NCBI GenBank assembly: GCA_029858845.1
Contig: JAOUEG010000007.1
Coordinates: 1 to 19,772, forward strand
DNA length: 19,772 nt
Direction: 5' to 3'
Origin: Chloroflexota bacterium
GTDB lineage: Bacteria; Chloroflexota; Limnocylindria; Limnocylindrales; CSP1-4
Positions 14,011-19,772 of the stretch are shown piece by piece. Each line of letters opens with the position of its first letter. The first letter of the stretch is position 1. Made by a program: the position numbers and the translations under genes. The notes under the pieces were generated by a model. It was not told the origin of the DNA and did no database searches. It saw only the letters and a list, made by a program, of their open reading frames with translations.

Positions 14011-15068
14011 GCGATCACGTTCGAACCGCCCTGGCCACGATCGTCGAGGGCGGAACGCTCTCGCTCGAGGAGGCCCGTCTGGCGATGGGAGCGGTGATGG
14101 ACGGCGATGCGACGGCGGCGCAGCTGGCCGCCATGCTGATGGGCCTGCGCATGCGCGGGGAGACCGTGGACGAACTCGCCGGGTTTGCGACCGCGATGCG
14201 TGAGCGCGTCATCCGGGTCGAGGCACCCGACGGGACGATCGACGTCGTCGGGACCGGTGGCGACGGGAGCGGCACGTTCAACATCTCGACGACGGCAGCG
14301 CTCGTGGTCGCCGCAGCCGGGATCCCCGTGGCCAAGCACGGTAATCGCGCCATCACGTCCCAGGCCGGCTCGGCCGATGTCCTGGAGGCCCTGGGGATCC
14401 GGGTCGATCATGACGCGACGACGGCTGGGGCGGCCCTGCGCGACACGGGTTTCGCCTTCATGTTCGCCCCGAACTTCCACCCGGCCATGCGCCATGCCGC
14501 TCCGACCCGTCGCGAGATAGGAGTCCGGACCGCGTTCAATCTGCTCGGTCCGTTGACCAACCCGGCGGGGACACGCCGACAGCTGCTCGGCGTCGGCGAC
14601 GCACGGGCGGCGGGGCGCTTCGCCGAGGTCGTCCATCGCCTCGGGACCGAACGGACGCTGGTCGTCCACGGCGCCGGTGTGGACGAACTGCCCCTTGACG
14701 GCACCGGCGTCATGTACGACGTCACCGAAGCCGGCATCGCCGAGCGGCGAGTGGACGCGGCTGCCCTTGGCCTGCGGCCCTCCGCGACCTCCCGTCTCGC
14801 CGGCGACGACGCCGCCTCGAACGCCCGGCTGGTCGAGGCCGTGCTTCGCGGCGAGCCGGGTTCGAGGCGCGACGTCGTCCTCCTGAATGCCGGAGCGGCG
14901 CTCCTGGCTGCTGGGGCCGTGGACGCGCTGGAGGACGGCATCGAGCGCGCGGCCCTGACGATCGACGCCGGGCTGACGGCCGACCTGCTGGAGCGCCTGC
15001 GGGCGGAGCGGCGCTCCGCGGCCGCTGCCGAGGCGGCGGGCGTCGCCGACTCGGCACCTCGGACATGA
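14007..15068 (+). CDS. trpD: Anthranilate phosphoribosyltransferase
   Basis: Transfers phosphoribose from PRPP to anthranilate, the second step of the pathway. The 353-residue protein carries the PRPP-binding GTGGDGSGTFNISTT (residues 82-96) and KHGNRAITSQAGSADVLE (110-127), plus FAPNFHPAM and RREIGVRTAFNLLGPLTNP, all diagnostic. About 20 extra Ala/Arg-rich residues close the C-terminus. ATG 14007 overlaps the trpG stop (ATGA) and has a strong GGAGGGGG at 13995-14002. The TrpD here is not fused to TrpG, unlike the enterobacterial arrangement. It overlaps the next gene by 4 nt. Confidence 0.97.
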   Translation: MSDHVRTALATIVEGGTLSLEEARLAMGAVMDGDATAAQLAAMLMGLRMRGETVDELAGFATAMRERVIRVEAPDGTIDVVGTGGDGSGTFNISTTAALVVAAAGIPVAKHGNRAITSQAGSADVLEALGIRVDHDATTAGAALRDTGFAFMFAPNFHPAMRHAAPTRREIGVRTAFNLLGPLTNPAGTRRQLLGVGDARAAGRFAEVVHRLGTERTLVVHGAGVDELPLDGTGVMYDVTEAGIAERRVDAAALGLRPSATSRLAGDDAASNARLVEAVLRGEPGSRRDVVLLNAGAALLAAGAVDALEDGIERAALTIDAGLTADLLERLRAERRSAAAAEAAGVADSAPRT

Positions 15069-17926
15069 CGGCCGTGCGCGGTCGCTCCAACGCCGCCGGG
15101 GGCGCCGCCCGCCGTTCGGTCGTCGAGGCGATCGCCGACCGGCGCCGAGCGGACCTGGCCGACGGGCTGGACGCCGTCGTGGACCTCGGCCGAGCGCCGG
15201 CCCCTCGACCGATCGCAGAGCGACTCGCCGCGCCCGGCCTGCACCTGATCGCCGAGATCAAACGCTCATCACCGTCCGCCGGGCGGATCGCCGACCGTGG
15301 CGAGGACATCGTGGCGCGAGCCCGCGCCTACGAAGCCGGCGGTGCCGCGGCCATCTCCGTCCTGTGCGAACCGCACTGGTTCGGCGGGTCCCTCGACGAC
15401 CTGCGCCGCGTGCGGGCGGCCGTGGCGATCCCGGTGCTCGCCAAGGAGTTCGTCGTCGACGAACGGCAATTGCCGCAGCTTCGCCAGGCCGGGGCGGACG
15501 TCGTCCTGTTGCTGGCCGTGCTCCACCCGGCGCGACGACTCGCCCGACTCGTGGACCGGGCCTTCGCGATCGGCCTGGAGCCGCTCGTCGAGGCCCACGA
15601 CGAGCGTGAGCTGCGAGTCGCCCTCGCGACCGAGGCACGCTTGGTGGGGATCAACAACCGCGACCTGCGGACCCTCGTCGTTGACGTGGATCGAGCCACG
15701 AGGCTTCGCGCCCGTGTGCCCGATGACCGGATCGTCATCGCGGAGTCGGGCGTGAGCGACCCGGCCGTGGTCGCGCGGTGGCGTGCCATGGGTTTCGATG
15801 CGGCGCTCGTCGGCGAGGCGTTGATGCGCGCGGTCGATCCGGCTGCGGCTGCGCGGTCGTTCGTCGCGGCCGGCCGCGTCCCGATGGATCCGGCCAACAC
15901 CGACCGCCGGGCGTTCGTGAAGGTCTGTGGAGTGACGGACGAGGCGGGCGCTCTCGCGGCGATCCGGGCCGGCGCGGACGCGATCGGGCTCAACGTCGTG
16001 GCGGGCACGCCGAGGGCGCTCACCCTGGACGAAGCCGCGAGACTGGCCGGGGTCATCCGCCGGTCCGCGCCGGAAGGCCGGCCCCGGCCGCGGATCGTCG
16101 CGGTCACGGCCGACGCGAGCCCCGACCTCCTCGGCGACGTGACGGACGCGATCGACCCGGACGCCATCCAGGCGAACGGGACCGAAGCTGCGGCGACGCT
16201 GGCCGGATACCCGCGGGCGGCCTGGAAGGCCATCCACGTCGACGCCGAGGGCGGAGATGCTGCCGACCGCCCGCGCCCCGCTCGGGCGGACTCGTCCTCG
16301 GCTCGCGATGTGCTCGCCGGCGGTGTCGAGCGCCTCCTCCTCGACACCGCCGGTGGTCCGCATCCCGGCGGCACCGGGTTGCGCGCCGATCGAGCCTTGG
16401 TTGCGGACATCGCCCGGGACCTCCCAGTGATCCTGGCCGGGGGCCTGACGCCCGCCAACGTGGCGGAGGCCCTTCGCGAGATCCCGGCCGTCGGCGTCGA
16501 TGTGGCATCCGGGGTGGAGTCGCCGCGGCGGCCCGGCGAGCGGCCCCGCAAGGACCCGCTCAAGGTGGCGCTGTTCGTGAAGCGGGCGCGGGCGGCGCGC
16601 GATGATCGTCCGAACATCGCGTTCGGGCCGACGCCGGTCCACCCTGGACTCCTCGAAGCGGACGCCGCCGGCCGCTGGGGGATGGAGCGCGACTTCGGGG
16701 GCAGATACGTCCCGGAGACGCTGATGGCAGCCCTCACCCAGCTGGAGGCCGCATACGGGGCCCTGCGCCACGACCCGGTCTTCTGGTCGGAACTGCGCGA
16801 TCTGCTCGAGCGGTTCGCCGGCCGGCCTACCGCGCTCTACCGGGCCGACCGGCTCGCCGCCGCCGCTGCATGTGAAGCGGCCGGCATGGCTCCTGCCGGC
16901 ACCACCGTCCCGCGAGTCCGGCTCTACCTCAAGCGCGAGGACCTGGCCCACACGGGCGCCCACAAGATCAACAACGCCCTCGGTCAGGCCCTGCTCACTC
17001 GTCGACTGGGCAAGTCACGGGTCATCGCCGAGACCGGGGCCGGCCAGCACGGAGTGGCCACCGCGACGGCGTGCGCGCTGCTCGACCTGCCATGCGTCGT
17101 CTACATGGGCGCCGAGGACATCGAGCGCCAGGGCCCCAACGTCCTGCGCATGCGGGCCCTGGGGGCCGTTGTCCGCAGCGTCACATCGGGGACGGCGACG
17201 CTCAAGGATGCCGTCAACGAGGCGATGCGCGATTGGGTCACGAACGTCGAGACGACCCACTACGTCCTCGGCTCGGCGATGGGCCCGCACCCGTATCCCA
17301 CGATCGTGCGTGACCTCCAGCGCCGGATCGGTGATGAGGCAGCCGCGCAGATCCGCTCGACCGAGGGTCGACTGCCGGACCTCGCGCTGGCCTGCGTCGG
17401 CGGTGGCTCCAACGCCATCGGCCTGCTCGCGCGGTTCATCGGCGAACCATCGGTGCGGCTGGCCGTCGCCGAGGCGGCCGGAGACGGCATGACGACGGGC
17501 CGTCATGCGGCCGCGATCCTCGGCGGGACCCCGGGCATCCTGCACGGGTCGCGCTCGTTGATGCTGCAGGATCGCGACGGTCAGGTCGTGGAGGCGCACA
17601 GCGCGTCGGCCGGCCTTGACTACCCGGGCATCGGTCCGCAGCTGGCGGCGCTCGCCGAGGGCGGCCGACTCGAGGTCGCCGCGGCCACGGATCGGGAGGC
17701 GGTCGCCGCCATGAAGGCGACGACACTGACGGAGGGGATCCTTCCGGCGCTCGAGACCGCGCATGCCATCGCCGCTCTGCCGAAGGTCCTGGCCGGCGTC
17801 GACGGCCTCCCCGGCGGGTATCCGGACGAGGTGCTCGTCCTGCTCGGCTTCTCCGGCCGGGGCGACAAGGACCTGGCCGCCCTGGCGCGATTCGACGACG
17901 TCCCGCCGTGGGAGTCGGTCCGGTGA
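15065..17926 (+). CDS. trpCFB: Trifunctional TrpC-TrpF-TrpB fusion
   Basis: One 953-residue reading frame contains three complete enzymes. Residues about 18-270 are indole-3-glycerol-phosphate synthase (TrpC): K66 in AEIKRSSPSAG, K127 in LAKEFVVD, EAHDERE, GINNRDL, AESGVS. Residues about 280-510 are phosphoribosylanthranilate isomerase (TrpF): C288 in VKVCGVTD, D427 in LLLDTAGG, LAGGLTP, GVDVASGVE. Residues about 540-953 are the tryptophan synthase beta chain (TrpB): DFGGRYVPETLMAAL, PLP lysine K634 in HTGAHKINNALGQ, E656 in ETGAGQHGVATATA, GGGSNAIG, and GFSGRGDKD. The K-to-E spacing (22) equals that of E. coli TrpB K87/E109. No stop or frame change occurs at either junction. Internal Met codons at residues 274 and 540 lack a properly placed Shine-Dalgarno. 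The order C-F matches the E. coli TrpCF fusion; the added TrpB is unusual. It overlaps trpD (ATGA) and trpA (GTGA). Confidence 0.95.
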   Translation: MTAVRGRSNAAGGAARRSVVEAIADRRRADLADGLDAVVDLGRAPAPRPIAERLAAPGLHLIAEIKRSSPSAGRIADRGEDIVARARAYEAGGAAAISVLCEPHWFGGSLDDLRRVRAAVAIPVLAKEFVVDERQLPQLRQAGADVVLLLAVLHPARRLARLVDRAFAIGLEPLVEAHDERELRVALATEARLVGINNRDLRTLVVDVDRATRLRARVPDDRIVIAESGVSDPAVVARWRAMGFDAALVGEALMRAVDPAAAARSFVAAGRVPMDPANTDRRAFVKVCGVTDEAGALAAIRAGADAIGLNVVAGTPRALTLDEAARLAGVIRRSAPEGRPRPRIVAVTADASPDLLGDVTDAIDPDAIQANGTEAAATLAGYPRAAWKAIHVDAEGGDAADRPRPARADSSSARDVLAGGVERLLLDTAGGPHPGGTGLRADRALVADIARDLPVILAGGLTPANVAEALREIPAVGVDVASGVESPRRPGERPRKDPLKVALFVKRARAARDDRPNIAFGPTPVHPGLLEADAAGRWGMERDFGGRYVPETLMAALTQLEAAYGALRHDPVFWSELRDLLERFAGRPTALYRADRLAAAAACEAAGMAPAGTTVPRVRLYLKREDLAHTGAHKINNALGQALLTRRLGKSRVIAETGAGQHGVATATACALLDLPCVVYMGAEDIERQGPNVLRMRALGAVVRSVTSGTATLKDAVNEAMRDWVTNVETTHYVLGSAMGPHPYPTIVRDLQRRIGDEAAAQIRSTEGRLPDLALACVGGGSNAIGLLARFIGEPSVRLAVAEAAGDGMTTGRHAAAILGGTPGILHGSRSLMLQDRDGQVVEAHSASAGLDYPGIGPQLAALAEGGRLEVAAATDREAVAAMKATTLTEGILPALETAHAIAALPKVLAGVDGLPGGYPDEVLVLLGFSGRGDKDLAALARFDDVPPWESVR

Positions 17927-18810
17927 CGACGCCGGGGACCGTCCCACGGGCCGAGGCCCAGGAGGATCGTCGCGGCACGAACGGCACGAACGGCACGAAC
18001 GGCACGAGGGGAGCCCGGCGCATCGCGGCGGCCTTCGCCCACGCTGCCGGCGAGGGCCGGGTGGCGCTCATCCCGTACGTCGTCGCTGGCTATCCGGACG
18101 CCGACACGAGCCTGGCGATCGCGCTGGAGGCGGCGGATGCCGGCGCCGATCTCCTGGAGGTCGGCCTCCCGTACTCTGACCCGCTTGCCGATGGAGCCAC
18201 GCTGCAGCGTGCATCCGGCGCGGCCCTCGAGGCCGGTGCGACCCTGGAGCGATCGCTACGGTTGATCGAACGCATCGGAGCGGCGCGACCGAACCTTCCA
18301 CTCGTCCCCATGGCGTACGCCAACCAGGTCCTGGGAGGCGGGGACGGCCGAGCCGTGGCCGCGCGCCTTGCCGGCGCCGGTGCGGCCGGCATCATCGTCG
18401 CCGACCTCACCCCGGATGAGGGAGCGCCCTTCGAGGCTGTCGCGCGCGAGGCCGGTATCGCCGTCATCTACCTCGTTGCACCCACGACGCCGTCCGACCG
18501 TCGCGTCGCCGTGGCGGCGCGGAGCGGCGGGTTCCTCTATTGCGTTTCGCTCGTCGGCGTCACCGGGGCTCGAACGGCACTGCCGAGGACGGTCGGCCGG
18601 TTGGTGCGCGACGTGCGTGCCGCGTCGCCCGTCCCGGTCGCCGTCGGTTTCGGCGTCAGCAGGCCGGAGCACGTCCGGGCCATCGCCCGGGCCGGGGCGG
18701 ATGGCGTCATCGTCGCGTCGGCGCTCGTGGACGCGCTGGGGCCGAACGGTCGAGATGTCGAGGCACTCGGCGAGCTGGTGCGCCGCCTGCGGGCTGCCAC
18801 CGTACGCTGA
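17923..18810 (+). CDS. trpA: Tryptophan synthase alpha chain
   Basis: Cleaves indole-3-glycerol phosphate to indole, which passes to TrpB. Family motifs are present: E79 and D90 in LEVGLPYSDPLADG correspond to catalytic E49 and D60 of E. coli TrpA, followed by ADLTPDE, LVGVTGARTALP and VAVGFGVSRPEHV. The length is 295 residues against the usual 260-270; the excess is a 30-residue N-terminal extension that includes a GTN tripeptide repeat. GTG 17923 is chosen because it gives the same 4-nt overlap seen at every junction of this operon; no ATG, GTG or TTG occurs close to where the family normally begins (residue 31, base 18013). A GGAGG at about 17961 inside the extension has no in-frame start at useful distance. 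Its TrpB partner is the C-terminal domain of the preceding protein. Confidence 0.95.
   Translation: MTTPGTVPRAEAQEDRRGTNGTNGTNGTRGARRIAAAFAHAAGEGRVALIPYVVAGYPDADTSLAIALEAADAGADLLEVGLPYSDPLADGATLQRASGAALEAGATLERSLRLIERIGAARPNLPLVPMAYANQVLGGGDGRAVAARLAGAGAAGIIVADLTPDEGAPFEAVAREAGIAVIYLVAPTTPSDRRVAVAARSGGFLYCVSLVGVTGARTALPRTVGRLVRDVRAASPVPVAVGFGVSRPEHVRAIARAGADGVIVASALVDALGPNGRDVEALGELVRRLRAATVR
17974..18009 (+). repeat. 9-bp tandem repeat within trpA
   Basis: Three perfect copies of GGCACGAAC (17974-18000) are followed by one degenerate copy, GGCACGAGG (18001-18009). The unit is a multiple of three, so each copy adds Gly-Thr-Asn without changing frame. It lies in the non-conserved N-terminal extension of TrpA. 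Confidence 0.9.
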
Positions 18811-18868
18811 TGTCGATGGATGGGGTGGTGCGGCGTCTTCGCGACCGTCGCCGTACCCTGGACCCGTG

Positions 18869-19531
18869 ATGGTTCAATCGCTCCCGGTCGCGGTCGAGAC
18901 GAGCCCGAAGCGGAGCTTCGCCTGGGCGCTGGATTGGCCGGGCTGGTGTCGGTCCGGCGGGGATGTCGATCTCGCGCTGGACGCGCTGGTGAACGCAACG
19001 CCGCGCTACGCGGAGGTGGCCGAGCGAGCGGGGCTCGCCGTCCCGGACGTCGGTCCGGCCGGTCTCGAGATCGTCGAGTCGGTGGACGGCGACTCCGGAA
19101 CCGCATTCGGCGTGCCGACCGCAATCACGTCACGGGACCGACGAGCGATGTCAGCGGGGGAGGCAGAGCGGCTGGCCGCTCTCGTCGAGGCGTCCTGGGC
19201 GGCGTTCGATCGCGTCGCCGTCGCGTCGCCCGCCGGCCTCCGGAAGGGGCCGCGTGGAGGCGGTCGAGATCGCGACACGATGATCGTTCACGTGATCGAC
19301 TCGGACCATGTCTATGCGCGCCAGATCGGTGTCCGCCTGCCTGCTGGGTCGCTTGCCGACCGAGCGGCGGTCACGCTCGAACGCACGGCGATGCTGGAGG
19401 TCCTGCGCCGACCGACGGACGGATCCCCCCTGGGAGGCGGCCGGTGGCCGGCTCGCTATGCCGCCCGTCGCATCGCCTGGCATGCGCTCGATCATGCCTG
19501 GGAGATGGAGGACCGCTCGATCCCCGGATAG
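18869..19531 (+). CDS. Uncharacterised protein with HicB-like N-terminus and DinB-like C-terminus
   Basis: A 220-residue soluble protein without a firm name. Residues 5-55 (VETSPKRSFAWALDWPGW, then a Gly-containing turn and DLALDALVNATPRYAEVA) resemble the HicB antitoxin-type fold, in which a beta-strand pair ending in a PGC-like turn is followed by a helix. Residues about 90-217 look like a DinB-type four-helix bundle: DTMIVHVIDSDHVYARQIG and the closing RIAWHALDHAWEMEDR, with His residues (H141 or H147, H205, H209) at positions that could bind metal. DinB proteins include thiol-dependent transferases and hydrolases; no substrate can be named. ATG 18869 follows the trpA stop by 58 nt. No Shine-Dalgarno is visible; a TACCCT hexamer (18854-18859) lies 9 nt before the ATG, so a nearly leaderless transcript is possible. 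Confidence 0.75.
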   Translation: MVQSLPVAVETSPKRSFAWALDWPGWCRSGGDVDLALDALVNATPRYAEVAERAGLAVPDVGPAGLEIVESVDGDSGTAFGVPTAITSRDRRAMSAGEAERLAALVEASWAAFDRVAVASPAGLRKGPRGGGRDRDTMIVHVIDSDHVYARQIGVRLPAGSLADRAAVTLERTAMLEVLRRPTDGSPLGGGRWPARYAARRIAWHALDHAWEMEDRSIPG

Positions 19532-19581
19532 CGCCGGTGACCATGCAGGCCCTCGTGGCAGCCTTCGGGCTCGCGGCCGAC

Positions 19582-19610
19582 GGGGCCGTCGTCGCGGGCG
19601 GATCGGCCCC
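19582..19610. terminator. Possible hairpin between convergent genes
   Basis: GGGGCCG (19582-19588) pairs perfectly with CGGCCCC (19604-19610) around a 15-nt loop in the 90-nt space between two convergent genes, where a shared terminator would be expected. There is no T-tract on either side, and such pairings arise by chance in DNA this GC-rich. Confidence 0.25.
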
Positions 19611-19621
19611 CGGTCCGGGGT

Positions 19622-19772
19622 TCAGCGCACGTGGACGACGGTCGACAACTCGGCCATCGCCAGTGGCCGAGCGACGTCGATCAGGCCGACGGCGGCAGCC
19701 GCCGCGCCGAGGACCTCGTCGGCGGACCAGCCGGCAGCTCGCAGCTCGCTGACGCCGGAGTCGCCCGCCGAT
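19622..19772 (-). CDS. C-terminal end of an unidentified protein (partial)
   Basis: The minus-strand frame is open from the right edge to a TGA (complement of 19622-19624), giving at least 49 residues. The sequence includes SELRAAGWSADEVLGAAAA and ends in LAMAELSTVVHVR. About 90% of its codons end in G or C, like the genes around it, and the composition looks like a real protein end rather than a shadow frame. The start lies beyond the window. I do not recognise the family from this short tail. It is the only minus-strand gene seen and is convergent with the gene ending at 19531. Confidence 0.55.
   Translation of the reverse strand, partial: SAGDSGVSELRAAGWSADEVLGAAAAAVGLIDVARPLAMAELSTVVHVR

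Noticed and set aside
15065..17926. Three separate genes trpC, trpF and trpB starting at internal Met codons 274 and 540
   Set aside because: No stop codon or frame change precedes either Met, and neither has a Shine-Dalgarno at usable distance. The linkers keep native codon use, so a fusion is the direct reading.
18820..19752. 310-residue plus-strand frame overlapping the HicB/DinB-like gene
   Set aside because: Most of it is Arg/Gly-rich and has poor third-position GC, while the frame 18869-19531 has recognisable structure and native codon use.
1..19772. Mobile elements, CRISPR arrays, prophage or defence genes
   Set aside because: No transposase, integrase, spaced direct repeats or defence-protein motifs were seen; all genes are housekeeping or small conserved proteins with uniform codon use.

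Overview
The window comes from a high-GC bacterium (roughly 70% by eye, nearly all codons ending in G or C). Every gene except one partial gene at the right edge is on the + strand. A K+-independent membrane pyrophosphatase, an archaeal-type class I lysyl-tRNA synthetase and a T-box-controlled trp operon together suggest a Chloroflexota lineage, perhaps of the Limnocylindria/Ellin6529 type. That placement is inference, because no rRNA or other phylogenetic marker was tested. No phage, IS, CRISPR or integrase signal is visible, so this looks like ordinary chromosome.

Layout. Positions 1-3293 hold the 3' part of hppA (proton-pumping pyrophosphatase), uppP (undecaprenyl-PP phosphatase) and an argR-type repressor. 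Positions 3450-6201 are a tight four-gene membrane-lipid cluster: a variant CDP-alcohol phosphatidyltransferase, a CdsA-like cytidylyltransferase, a PlsC-like acyltransferase and a small multi-pass membrane protein. Positions 6311-9922 carry a good promoter followed by greA, class I lysS and serS. Positions 9952-11175 hold an RDD-family membrane protein, tRNA-Ser(UGA), and a small protein combining a UBP-type zinc finger with what looks like a helicase-associated (HA) repeat.

Positions 11228-18810 form a complete tryptophan operon: promoter, Trp-specific T-box riboswitch (UGG specifier, T-box core, overlapping terminator), then trpE, trpG, trpD, a single 953-residue TrpC-TrpF-TrpB fusion, and trpA. 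Each gene overlaps the next by exactly 4 nt. With these genes the cell can go from chorismate to tryptophan. The T-box should allow transcription of the whole set only when tRNA-Trp is uncharged. After trpA comes a protein with a HicB-like start and DinB-like end, and then a convergent gene that runs off the right edge.

The most notable features are the three-enzyme TrpCFB polypeptide under T-box control, the lipid cluster whose two CDP-linked enzymes both depart from textbook catalytic motifs, the class I LysRS sitting beside greA, and the zinc-finger/HA protein.
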